In this document: positions 24,555-33,460 of the stretch, in pieces
How the letters are laid out: the number at the start of each line of letters is the position of its first letter
Position numbering within the stretch: position 1 is the stretch's first letter
Source: Alphaproteobacteria bacterium
GTDB taxonomy: Bacteria; Pseudomonadota; Alphaproteobacteria; Bin65
NCBI GenBank assembly: GCA_021776685.1
Contig: JAJFFJ010000132.1
Span: 38,026-102,025 of the forward strand
Length of the DNA stretch: 64,000 nt
Reading direction: 5' to 3'
Notes under the pieces: generated by a model
What the model was told of the DNA's origin: nothing
The model's input: only the letters and a program-made list of their open reading frames with translations
The model's database searches: none
Program-made: the position numbers and the translations under genes

Positions 24555-26845
24555 CCAACCTGCCCCTCCGCAACATCGGCGTCCCCGGCCATCGCGGCGA
24601 CGCCAACGATAAAATCACTGGCGGCGCGGTCTACACGGTCGACATCACGCTCCCCGGTATGCTGCACGCCCGCGTCCTGCGCAGCCCCCACGCCCATGCC
24701 CGGCTGGTATCTATCAACGCCGATGCCGCCCGCGCTGTGCCTGGCGTCCACGCCGTGCTGACCCGCGACGACCTGGAAGGCACCAATCCCACCTACGGCT
24801 ACTTCATCAAGGACATGCCGATCGTGGCGCTGGACAAGGTGCGCTATGCCGGCGATCCCGTGGCCGCCGTGGCGGCAGAAAGCGAAGCCGCTGCGGTGCG
24901 CGCGCTCGAATTGATCGAAGTCGAGTATGAACTGCTGACAGAGATCGGCACGGTTGATGACGCGCTGGCCGCCGACGCCCCGGCGATCTTCGAGGAACCG
25001 CCCATGGGCATCGTGCCGGCCTATGGCAAAGGTGCAGGGGCGTCAAAGGATCCGAAGAAAAACGTCTGCTACCAATTCACCTACACCACAGGTGAGGCAA
25101 GCGCATGGGACCGGGCCGACCATATCTTTGAGGACACGTTTCACTTTGCCCGCTGCCAGCACATGCATCTTGAGCCCTTCGTCAGCGTGGCTCAGGTCGC
25201 GGGCGACGTGATCGAGGTCTGGTCCAGCACCCAAAATCCCTTCCCGCTGCGCAAGGAACTGGCGCGCGTCTTCAACCACCCGGAGCAGAATATCCGGATC
25301 CACGTGCCCTATGTGGGCGCGGGCTATGGCGCAAAGAATAACTGCAAGACCGAACCCATCGCCGTCCGCCTGGCGCAGATGACCGGCAGGCCCGTGCGCT
25401 TCTGCATGACCATGGAAGAAAACTTCCTGACCCAGAGCCAACATGCCGCCGTGCTGAAGCTTAAGACCGGCGTTACCGCAGACGGTCACTTTGTAGCGCG
25501 GGAATCTGAAATCCTGCTCGACTCGGGCGCCTATTCAGACGCTTCACCCCTTGTGGCGGAGAAGGCCGGCTATCGTATCCCCGGGCCCTACAGGTGGGAT
25601 TACATCGACACCGTCTGCGACTGCGTGCTCACCAACACCACGCCAGCAGGTCCCTTCCGCGGCTTCGGTGGCACCCAGGCCACCTGGGCCTCGGAATCAC
25701 AGCTGGACATGATCGCCCGACGCCTCGGCATCGACCCCTATGATATGCGGGTAAAGAACATGCTGGACCTGAAGGAGCCGTTCGTGCCTGGCGAGAGCGG
25801 CATCGACAGCGACCTGAAGCAAGGCCTCGATCTGGTGATCGGCGAGATCGGCTATCACACCAGCAACCGGCCTCAGGGACGCGGCATCGGCATCAGCATC
25901 GGCTTCAAGGATTCGGGCGGCGTCAACAAACCCGCCCAGGTGCAGGTCAAGACCACCACCACCGGCGGCATCATTATCAACTGCGGCACCATCGAGATTG
26001 GCCAGGGCGTGACAACGGCCTTCCGCCGCATCGTCGCCGAAATTTTCAATACGTCGGAAGATCGGGTCAGCTACGCGCCGGTCAACACAGACACCACGCC
26101 CTTCGATCAGGGGACCAACGCCAGTTCGGCCATTGTGGTCATGGGCCAGGCGCTGGAGATCGCTGCGCGGGACTGCCAGCGTCAGATCATGGAATTTGCA
26201 GCCGAGCAGCTACAGACGCCCGTCGAGGAACTGACCCTGGACGACTGGACCATCAGGGCTGGCGAGGATGCACATCCCCTGCCCCCGATGATCATGGGAT
26301 ATTACGGCGGCACAGGTTTCGAGTTCGCCGGCCAGGGTTTCTTCAAGCCAACGACAGACCATAACGCACCGCTTGAGGCGCCATGCGTCAGCTGGGAGAT
26401 CGGCTGGGGCGCCGCTGAAGTGGACGTGGACGAGGAGACCGGCAGGGTCACGCTCGTCAAGCTGGTGGTCAGCGGTGACGCCGGCCGCGCAATTCAGAAA
26501 GATGTCTGCCGTGGTCAGGACGAAGGCGCCGCCGTCATGGGTGTGTCCGGTGCGCTGTTCGAGGAAATGAAATATGACGGTACCGCGCTGAAAAATATCC
26601 GCACGTTGGATTACCGTATCGCGCTCGCCCGCGACCTGCCCGCTGAATTCATCAGCATCACACAGGAGCAAGGTCATGGCCCGGGCCCCTTCGGCTCGAA
26701 AGGCATGGGAGAGGCAGGCCTGCTACCGGTGGCGTCGGCCATCGCCAATGCCATCGAAGACGCCGTCGGCGTGCGCATCACCTCTCTTCCGATGACGCCG
26801 GAAAAGGTGCTCGCAGCGCTGGACGCGAAGAAAGCGGCATCCTGA
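24551..26845 (+). CDS. Molybdenum hydroxylase, large catalytic subunit (xanthine dehydrogenase family)
   Basis: The start is the ATG at 24551 overlapping the small-subunit stop, giving 764 residues. Cofactor motifs are visible: VGAGYGAKN, GPFRGFGGTQ, EIGQGVTTAF and, near the end, FGSKGMGEAG with the catalytic glutamate. The active-site loop is not AYxCSFR, so it is not form I CO dehydrogenase. Such enzymes hydroxylate aromatic or N-heteroaromatic carbons, for example nicotinate, isoquinoline or 4-hydroxybenzoyl-CoA type substrates. The cofactor is probably molybdopterin cytosine dinucleotide, fitting the XdhC/MocA-like genes at the left end. Confidence 0.9.
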   Translation: MTNLPLRNIGVPGHRGDANDKITGGAVYTVDITLPGMLHARVLRSPHAHARLVSINADAARAVPGVHAVLTRDDLEGTNPTYGYFIKDMPIVALDKVRYAGDPVAAVAAESEAAAVRALELIEVEYELLTEIGTVDDALAADAPAIFEEPPMGIVPAYGKGAGASKDPKKNVCYQFTYTTGEASAWDRADHIFEDTFHFARCQHMHLEPFVSVAQVAGDVIEVWSSTQNPFPLRKELARVFNHPEQNIRIHVPYVGAGYGAKNNCKTEPIAVRLAQMTGRPVRFCMTMEENFLTQSQHAAVLKLKTGVTADGHFVARESEILLDSGAYSDASPLVAEKAGYRIPGPYRWDYIDTVCDCVLTNTTPAGPFRGFGGTQATWASESQLDMIARRLGIDPYDMRVKNMLDLKEPFVPGESGIDSDLKQGLDLVIGEIGYHTSNRPQGRGIGISIGFKDSGGVNKPAQVQVKTTTTGGIIINCGTIEIGQGVTTAFRRIVAEIFNTSEDRVSYAPVNTDTTPFDQGTNASSAIVVMGQALEIAARDCQRQIMEFAAEQLQTPVEELTLDDWTIRAGEDAHPLPPMIMGYYGGTGFEFAGQGFFKPTTDHNAPLEAPCVSWEIGWGAAEVDVDEETGRVTLVKLVVSGDAGRAIQKDVCRGQDEGAAVMGVSGALFEEMKYDGTALKNIRTLDYRIALARDLPAEFISITQEQGHGPGPFGSKGMGEAGLLPVASAIANAIEDAVGVRITSLPMTPEKVLAALDAKKAAS

Positions 26846-26916
26846 TACGGGTTCACATTGTTTGGCTTTTTCCCGTAGACCACTGAGTAGACATTCTGCC
26901 CGCCAATGGAGCTTTC

Positions 26917-27507
26917 ATGACATTTCTGCCCGTCATTCGGGGCGCGCGCCTCGGTGCCCTCGCCTTACTCGTCGCGTCAGCGACGACGCCTGCCTTCGCA
27001 GCTACGGAGTCCACATTCACCTGTAAGAATGGCACAGAGCTTCGCGTGATCTATCGGAAAGGCAAGGTGCGGATCTGGGTCGGGCCGGAACAATTTGATC
27101 TGACGGCTCAGCGCACGGCCGCTGGTCTCCGGTACATCTCCGCGCGCCGCGGCAAGGGTGGCGTGATCTACCAGGAAAAGGCTGATGTTGCCCGGTTTCA
27201 GATCGTCGGACACGTGAACACCACCTGCCGCCGCAAGGGGACCACGGGAGGGCGCACCAAACCCGCGCCACCGCGTGAAATTAACTGGACCTGCAAGAGC
27301 GGCCAGGAGATTCGCGCAGTGTATGTGCGCACCGGAGTTGTCCTCTGGATCGGCTCCGAGCAGTTCAGTCTTGGGACCGTCAGCGCGGCCTCAGGCGTGA
27401 AATACATGTCTGCCCGGCGCGGCAAGGGCGGTGTGGTCTTCTGGGAAAAAGGCCGAAAGGCGCTGTTCGAAATCGTCGGCCATCTCAAAACGACCTGCCG
27501 GTCTTAG
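26917..27507 (+). CDS. Exported protein with two MliC-like domains
   Basis: A signal peptide (to about residue 29) precedes two copies of an MliC-like domain, residues 34-106 and 122-196. Each has a Cys pair spaced 68 residues apart (Cys36/104, Cys126/194). MliC proteins inhibit c-type lysozyme through a Ser in an SASG-type loop and a Lys in a WxKG-type loop. Domain 2 keeps SAASGVKY and FWEKG. Domain 1 has RTAAGLRY and IYQEKAD, so it has lost the tryptophan and shifted the lysine. Both share an ARRGKGGV insertion. It probably acts in the periplasm or outer envelope. Confidence 0.8.
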   Translation: MTFLPVIRGARLGALALLVASATTPAFAATESTFTCKNGTELRVIYRKGKVRIWVGPEQFDLTAQRTAAGLRYISARRGKGGVIYQEKADVARFQIVGHVNTTCRRKGTTGGRTKPAPPREINWTCKSGQEIRAVYVRTGVVLWIGSEQFSLGTVSAASGVKYMSARRGKGGVVFWEKGRKALFEIVGHLKTTCRS

Positions 27508-27691
27508 TCCCGAGCTACCTCTTCAATCAATTGTGAGCGCTGAAAATGATCCGCGTTTGTCATGCTTCCTGTGATGGGGCTGGCGCCGATTGAGGAGACA
27601 GTGCGGATGAGCGTATTGCAATGATGAGCATGGCTGAACCGCTGGCGTATGTGGACGAGCCCGACTGCCCCGCCTGCTATCAACAAAACCC

Positions 27692-27705
27692 TTGAGTTAA
27701 ATCAA
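27692..27705 (+). promoter_or_regulatory. FNR/FixK-type box upstream of the VOC pair
   Basis: TTGAGTTAAATCAA matches the FNR-family consensus TTGATnnnnATCAA at nine of ten fixed positions. Its centre is about 68 bp before the VOC start. A TATCCT hexamer at 27728-27733 would place a start site near 27740, about 41 bp from the box centre, the usual class II activator arrangement. The hexamer and start site are inferred. Confidence 0.5.
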
Positions 27706-27766
27706 GTCGGCCGCAAGCCGTGACGCATATCCTACGCTCGACCTTGTTTACGCGGAGACTGGAGCT

Positions 27767-28306
27767 ATGGCCGTCAAGCGCATTCACCACGTCGCCTATC
27801 GCTGCCGCGACGCTCAGGAAACTGTCGATTTCTATCACGGCGTTCTTGGCATGGACTATCTCATGGCGATTTCGGAGGACCGGGTGCCATCCACCAAGGA
27901 ACCCGATCCCTATATGCACATTTTCTTCGATGCCGGCGGGGGCAGTTGTCTCGCCTTTTTTGAATTGCCCACCAAAGCGCCTATGGGCAAAGACCCAAAT
28001 ACCCCAGACTGGGTTCAGCACATCGCCTTCGAGGTCGAGGACGAAGCCGCAATGATGGACATGAAAGCCCGTGCGGCCGCGCAGGGTCTGGAGGTCGTCG
28101 GTCCCACCGACCACAACATTTTCCAGTCGGTCTATTTTTTCGACCCCAACGGCCACCGGCTCGAGTTCGCATGGAACACCGGCATGATCGAACGCCTGCC
28201 CGAGCTTAAGGCCGTCGCAGACGAGATGCTGACCGCATGGAACCGGGACAAGAAAACCGTCCACCACACGGCCGACTTGCATGCCAAGGAATTTGCTGAC
28301 GCCTGA
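27767..28306 (+). CDS. VOC-superfamily (glyoxalase/extradiol-type) protein, copy 1
   Basis: The 179-residue protein is a single vicinal-oxygen-chelate unit. It keeps the likely metal ligands: His in RIHHVAYR, His in WVQHIAF and Glu in GHRLEF. It is followed 31 bp later by a paralogue that is about 59% identical by a hand count without gaps. Both are probably metal-dependent isomerases, lyases or dioxygenases. It begins behind an FNR-like box, so expression may respond to oxygen. Confidence 0.85.
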   Translation: MAVKRIHHVAYRCRDAQETVDFYHGVLGMDYLMAISEDRVPSTKEPDPYMHIFFDAGGGSCLAFFELPTKAPMGKDPNTPDWVQHIAFEVEDEAAMMDMKARAAAQGLEVVGPTDHNIFQSVYFFDPNGHRLEFAWNTGMIERLPELKAVADEMLTAWNRDKKTVHHTADLHAKEFADA

Positions 28307-28337
28307 TTCGGCGCCGGATAACCGGAAGGAAGTGCAC

Positions 28338-28877
28338 ATGACTGTCGCCCAGATTCATCATGTCGCCTATCGCTGCCGCGACGCCCAGGAAACCGTCGAT
28401 TTCTATTCGGGCAAAATGGGAATGCCCTATGTGATGGCAGTGGCGGAGGACCGGGTGCCGTCCACAAAGGAAGAATGCCCCTATATGCATATCTTCTTCG
28501 ACGCCGGCCAGGGCAGTTGTCTGGCTTTCTTCGAAGTGCCCGAATCGCCGCCGGCGACGGCCGATCCGAACACGCCGGAGTGGGTTCAGCACATCGCCTT
28601 TCGGGTCGACAACATGGACGACCTGCAGGCCAAAAAGACCGCCCTGCTGGAAGCCGGATGCGAAGTCATCGGCCCCACCAACCATGAATTCTGCCAGTCG
28701 ATCTACGCGTTCGACCCCAATGGTCACCGGATCGAGTTTGCGGTCGACACCAGCACGCCGGAGATGATGGACAAACTGAAAGCCATGGCCGGGCCAATGC
28801 TCGCGGAATGGAACAAAACCAAGCGCGCGCCCAAGATGGCCGCCTTTGTCCATGAAAAAGAGCTCGAAGGGGCCTGA
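28338..28877 (+). CDS. VOC-superfamily protein, copy 2
   Basis: The ATG at 28338 with GGAAGGA upstream aligns exactly with the start of copy 1 and gives the same 179-residue length; a longer upstream start would spoil this. Metal ligands in QIHHVAYR, WVQHIAF and GHRIEF are intact. The N-terminal 60 residues are most conserved between copies. The middle region (about residues 95-115) and the C-terminal 20 residues differ most, suggesting altered substrate or partner contacts. Confidence 0.85.
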   Translation: MTVAQIHHVAYRCRDAQETVDFYSGKMGMPYVMAVAEDRVPSTKEECPYMHIFFDAGQGSCLAFFEVPESPPATADPNTPEWVQHIAFRVDNMDDLQAKKTALLEAGCEVIGPTNHEFCQSIYAFDPNGHRIEFAVDTSTPEMMDKLKAMAGPMLAEWNKTKRAPKMAAFVHEKELEGA

Positions 28878-29039
28878 CTGGCGGAGACTTTCGCGAAGCT
28901 AAAGCCGCCAAATCACCGTCCGCCGGAATCCTGCTTCAAGAAGATGTGACCCCATCGGATCGCCAGAATCCGCGATACTTTTCGCAACGAATGGCAAGCG
29001 TCCGTGCTGGCGTGCCAGTCAAGCGGGAGGTTCGATATC

Positions 29040-29918
29040 ATGTTGTTCAGGCGTTTTCTGGTCGCAGTATCCGCAGGTGCGGTAACCATCGCGGCGTCAC
29101 AGCTGCCCGCCTCAGCGCAATTGCCACCGGGCATGAAACTGTTTGAAACCACCAAGGTGGCCGACGGTGTCTATAGCTTCCGCTTCGCGTTCCACCGCAA
29201 CATGTTTGTCGTAACACCGGCGGGGGTGATCGCCACCGACCCGATCAACCCCAAGGTCGCGGCGGTCATGATGAAGGAAATCCGCAAGGTCACTCCGCAG
29301 CCAGTGCGTTATGTCATCTACAGCCACGAGCATTGGGACCATGTGCGGGGCGGCGGGATCTTTAAAGCAGCCGGCGCAACCGTCGTCAGCCACGCCAAAT
29401 GTGTCACCCAATTCAAGCGCAATCCAAACCCGTTGGTGGCGATGCCCACCCAAACCTACAGTGGCGCGCGCGGCAAGGTCACCTTGGGCGGCGTGACGGT
29501 TGACCTCTATCACTTCGGTCCCAGCCACGGTGACTGCATGACTGTCATGGTGCTGCCAAAGCGAAGGATTGCGTTCATCGTCGATATCGTGACCCCCGGC
29601 CGCGTAGCCTTCCGGGGCATGCCTGATTTCGCGCCTGGCGGCTGGGTCAAGACACTGAGGCAGGTGGAGAAGCTGGACTTCGACCGCATGATCCCCGGTC
29701 ATGGCCCGCCAGTGGTGCCTAAATCGGCGGTAACCGCCCAACGGGAATATGTTGAGGATCTGATGGCGGCCGTGAAAGCCGCGCGCAAGAAGACCCTGAA
29801 CCTCGCGAAGGTCAAAGCGATGGTGAAACTGCCGAAATACGCCAATTGGCGGGGTTATAAGAACTGGCTGTCAATGAATGTGGAGCGGATCTACCTCTAC
29901 TACCACATGGGCAAATAG
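29040..29918 (+). CDS. Exported metallo-beta-lactamase-fold hydrolase
   Basis: The ATG at 29040 has GGGAGG upstream and a signal peptide ending near ASAQ. The 292-residue protein has the metal motif SHEHWDH and further ligands in FGPSHGDCM, DIVTPGR and IPGHGPP. It resembles the periplasmic MBL-fold group of alkyl-sulfatase or quinoprotein-associated (SoxH-like) hydrolases. The substrate is unknown. It follows the VOC pair on the same strand after 162 bp. Confidence 0.82.
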   Translation: MLFRRFLVAVSAGAVTIAASQLPASAQLPPGMKLFETTKVADGVYSFRFAFHRNMFVVTPAGVIATDPINPKVAAVMMKEIRKVTPQPVRYVIYSHEHWDHVRGGGIFKAAGATVVSHAKCVTQFKRNPNPLVAMPTQTYSGARGKVTLGGVTVDLYHFGPSHGDCMTVMVLPKRRIAFIVDIVTPGRVAFRGMPDFAPGGWVKTLRQVEKLDFDRMIPGHGPPVVPKSAVTAQREYVEDLMAAVKAARKKTLNLAKVKAMVKLPKYANWRGYKNWLSMNVERIYLYYHMGK

Positions 29919-29947
29919 GGCCCGGCAGCAGGACCGCTGCTGATCCG

Positions 29948-30651
<704 letters not shown>

Positions 30652-30655
<4 letters not shown>

Positions 30656-31377
30656 AGCTCGTGCTCCCCGAGATAGCATTCCAGGACCGCCGGATCCTTG
30701 ACCACGTGTTCGGGCGTGCCTTCGCTGATCTTCTCGCCATGATTCAGCACGGTGACATGTTCCGACAAGGCCATGACCGCGCGCATGACATGTTCGATCA
30801 GCAGGATCGTCAGGCCGGTTTCATCACGCAAACGCTGGAGAGTCGCGACCATCCGGTCGGTTTCCGTGGGCCGGAGCCCAGCCATGACTTCATCCAGCAA
30901 CAGGATTCGTGGCTTGGTCGCCAGCGCTCGGGCAACTTCCAGGCGTTTACGGTCCGGCAGTGTCAGGTTAGCCGCGTGTTGTTGGGCCTTGTCGTCGAGC
31001 TCAAGCAATTTAAGGAACTCATGGGCCGCCGCGGTCGCAACGCTGACGCTGGACGTGCCATGAAGGGCTGCGACAGTCACATTCTCCAGCACGGTCATTT
31101 CCGCAAACGGCTTGACGATCTGAAAAGTACGGCCAACACCGGCGTCGCAGATCTTGTCCGGGCGCATACCGGCAATATCGACGCCATCCAGACGCACTTG
31201 ACCGGAATCTGGCGCGAAGACGCCGGCAATGACATTGAACATGGTCGTCTTGCCCGCGCCGTTCGGGCCGATCAGGGCAGCGATGTCGCGCTCGCCCACG
31301 GTAAACGACACATCGCTGACCGCCTTCAGGCCGCGGAAGCTCTTGCTGATACCGTCGATTTCCAGGAGAGCAGCCAT
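30652..31377 (-). CDS. livG: Branched-chain amino-acid-type ABC transporter ATPase (LivG-like)
   Basis: The 241-residue ATPase has Walker A GPNGAGKTT, a family signature region TLPDRKRLEVARAL and Walker B ILLLDEVMAGL. The long insert between Walker A and the signature is typical for LivG. It starts three bases after the LivM stop. Confidence 0.87.
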
Positions 31378-31380
31378 CGG

Positions 31381-32463
31381 TCAGCTCGCTCCCGGCTTGC
31401 GAACCAGGCGCAAGGCATCCCGGAACCAGGGCCAGATGCCCTTGGGCTTGAACAATACAATCAGGACGACCAGGAACCCCCAGACCAGCAGCTTGAGGCC
31501 GTCGAGCTTGGCTTTGGGGTGGATGATTCCCCAATGTTTCAGCAGGTCGAGGAGATCGGTCACCGCTTCGCCCAGCGGCGTGAGGATAAAAGTGCCAAAT
31601 ATCGGACCGAAGAGCGTGCCGACGCCGCCGACGATCGGCCCCAGCGTCACCTCGATGGAGCGCTCGATGTTGAAGACAATCTCCGGAAACAGGCTGTTCT
31701 GATAAAAGGCGTAGAAAACGCCGGCCACCCCTGCCATGCCGGACGAAATCAGCACTGCATACATTTTGTACCGGAAAACGTGGACGCCGAGGGCTTCGGC
31801 CGCCTCTTCGTCGTCGCGGATTGCCTGCCAGTAGTAGCCGAGCTTGCTGCGCAGCAGATACCAGCACAGGATCAGAGCGCCGATGGCAAGCGCCATGATC
31901 ACGTAATAGAACATCTCGGGTGCGCCCCGCAGGTTGATCAGGTCGATACCCTTGCGGTCTGCGGCAGTGGTCTTGAGGAAATAACCGCCGGTGGCGCCGA
32001 GCGCAGAGACATGGTCGATCACGATGCGCACGAATTCGGCGAATGCGATGGTCAAGAGCGCAAAGTAGACGCCGCCGATGGCGAAACGGAAGCCGAGATA
32101 GCCGATCAACGCACCCATGAGCGTGGCCAGCAGGATCGCCGGGATCACACCAATGAGCGGCGGCAGGCCCAGTTCCGTGAACAGGTACGCCGCGGTGTAG
32201 GAGCCAATACCCACAAACAGGGCGTGTCCAATCGACAGCAGCCCGGCAAATCCAAGCATCAAGTTCCACGACTGACCGATAAGTGCGAGATAAAACACGG
32301 TCGTCGCGACCGTCATGATGTAGCCCCCGCCCCACAGGGGAACGAGCAGCATGATCAGCAGGAATATACCGCCCAGGATCAATCCCTGGGGCGTCAGCGT
32401 CCGGAACAATGCGGTCAGAGGCGCGGTCAGGGGAGCAGTCAGGGGAGCAGTCAGCGGCGTCAT
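31381..32463 (-). CDS. livM: Branched-chain amino-acid-type ABC transporter permease (LivM-like)
   Basis: The 360-residue permease has eight to ten hydrophobic helices and the LivM features SWNLMLGFAGLLSIGHALFVG and GGVGTLFGPIFGTF. Its N-terminus is odd: MTP followed by four LTAP/LTAL units encoded by a 12-bp tandem repeat. The start ATG overlaps the LivH stop. Confidence 0.87.
   Translation of the reverse strand: MTPLTAPLTAPLTAPLTALFRTLTPQGLILGGIFLLIMLLVPLWGGGYIMTVATTVFYLALIGQSWNLMLGFAGLLSIGHALFVGIGSYTAAYLFTELGLPPLIGVIPAILLATLMGALIGYLGFRFAIGGVYFALLTIAFAEFVRIVIDHVSALGATGGYFLKTTAADRKGIDLINLRGAPEMFYYVIMALAIGALILCWYLLRSKLGYYWQAIRDDEEAAEALGVHVFRYKMYAVLISSGMAGVAGVFYAFYQNSLFPEIVFNIERSIEVTLGPIVGGVGTLFGPIFGTFILTPLGEAVTDLLDLLKHWGIIHPKAKLDGLKLLVWGFLVVLIVLFKPKGIWPWFRDALRLVRKPGAS
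32407..32454 (-). repeat. Twelve-base tandem repeat inside livM
   Basis: Four consecutive 12-bp units code for LTAP, LTAP, LTAP and LTAL. On the minus strand the first two are identical (CTGACTGCTCCC) and the next two are diverged. The unit length keeps the frame, so slippage would change only the length of the N-terminal tail. Confidence 0.85.
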
Positions 32464-33332
32464 CGCACTGCCCTGCCCAGCAGGCCCTGGGGCCGGAGCA
32501 ACAGAACGATGATCAGCAGCCCAAAGCTAAAGGCGCTCTTCATGGACGGCTCAAACAGCAAAGCCGCCAACGCCTCCGACACGCCGATCAGGATACCCCC
32601 CAGCAGCGCCCCGAACAGGCTCCCCAAACCGCCGATAATGACAATGACGAATGCCAGCAGGGTGTAGCCGGGCGCAAGATAGGGATGCACCTCGAACAGC
32701 AGCAGGATGATGGCGCCAGCGGCCCCTAGGCAGGCAGCGCCAACGCCGAAGGTCAGCGCATAGAGGTGGCTGACATTCAGGCCCACCACCTTCGCGCCCA
32801 TATGGTTGTCGGCGCAGGCGCGAATCGCTTTGCCCGTCGCCGAATACTTGAAAAACGCCAGCAGCACGCCGGCGACCACCATGGCGGCGATGGCTGCGAA
32901 CAGTTTCGGATAATCGATGATCAACTCGCCAATGGCGAAGGATTCCCAGGCGTAGTCGACCTGCACGCCCTGGGCATCCGGCCCGAAAATCAACAGCAAC
33001 GCGCTGACGATCATGATGGCGATGGCCGCCAACAGCAGAAACTGCATGTGTTCAGGCAGGTGGGAGACCCGGCTGACCACCACGAGCTGCAACACATAAC
33101 CGAAGCAGAACATCGCCGCGGCCGCGAGCGGCACCGACACCAGTGGGTCCAACCCAAACCACTGGAACATCAACAACGCGAAGAACATGCCCATGACCAT
33201 GATTTCGCCATGGGCAAAATTGACGATCCGTATAACGCCGAAGATCACCGACAGACCCAGCGCGCTGAGGCCATAAACCAGGCCGATCAGCAAACCGCTG
33301 GTCAGGGCGTTTACCAGGGTCCAGAAGTCCAT
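32460..33332 (-). CDS. livH: Branched-chain amino-acid-type ABC transporter permease (LivH-like)
   Basis: The 290-residue permease shows the LivH hallmarks GLVYGLSALGLSVIFGVIRI, NFAHGEIMV and GGLGSLFGALLGG. About eight membrane helices. It is separated from the upstream binding-protein gene by 128 bp containing two hairpins, and its stop overlaps the LivM start. Confidence 0.88.
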   Translation of the reverse strand: MDFWTLVNALTSGLLIGLVYGLSALGLSVIFGVIRIVNFAHGEIMVMGMFFALLMFQWFGLDPLVSVPLAAAAMFCFGYVLQLVVVSRVSHLPEHMQFLLLAAIAIMIVSALLLIFGPDAQGVQVDYAWESFAIGELIIDYPKLFAAIAAMVVAGVLLAFFKYSATGKAIRACADNHMGAKVVGLNVSHLYALTFGVGAACLGAAGAIILLLFEVHPYLAPGYTLLAFVIVIIGGLGSLFGALLGGILIGVSEALAALLFEPSMKSAFSFGLLIIVLLLRPQGLLGRAVR

Positions 33333-33364
33333 GCTGTCCCTCCGCCCGCCGGCGCACCCCAGGC

Positions 33365-33387
33365 TGCTGCAGCGATTTCGTGCAGCA
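33365..33387 (-). other. Intercistronic hairpin 1 (livK-livH gap)
   Basis: TGCTGCA and TGCAGCA pair perfectly around nine bases. With the next hairpin it fills the gap after the binding-protein gene. Confidence 0.5.
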
Positions 33388-33416
33388 AGCGGCGCGCTGG
33401 CAAAGCAACGCCTTCC

Positions 33417-33438
33417 CCGGCGGCTGGACCGCCGCCGG
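33417..33438 (-). other. Intercistronic hairpin 2 (livK-livH gap)
   Basis: CCGGCGGC and GCCGCCGG form a perfect eight-base stem around six bases, 22 bp after the binding-protein stop. Such structures often protect the upstream message or reduce read-through, so that more binding protein than membrane protein is made. Confidence 0.55.
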
Positions 33439-33460
33439 AGAGGCTCGCGTTATTTGGCTC

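Noticed and set aside
24551..26845. Carbon monoxide dehydrogenase (form I)
   Set aside because: The catalytic loop lacks the AYxCSFR motif and instead has GPFRGFGGTQ, as in other hydroxylases of the family.
27504..27766. Possible small gene between the MliC-like gene and the VOC pair
   Set aside because: A 60-codon minus-strand frame exists but has no family feature, and the region is better explained as promoter with an FNR-like box.
30661..32667. Long open frame on the plus strand opposite the transporter genes
   Set aside because: It is antisense to LivG- and LivM-like genes that have clear motifs. GC-rich DNA often leaves such frames open. No signature was seen in its translation.
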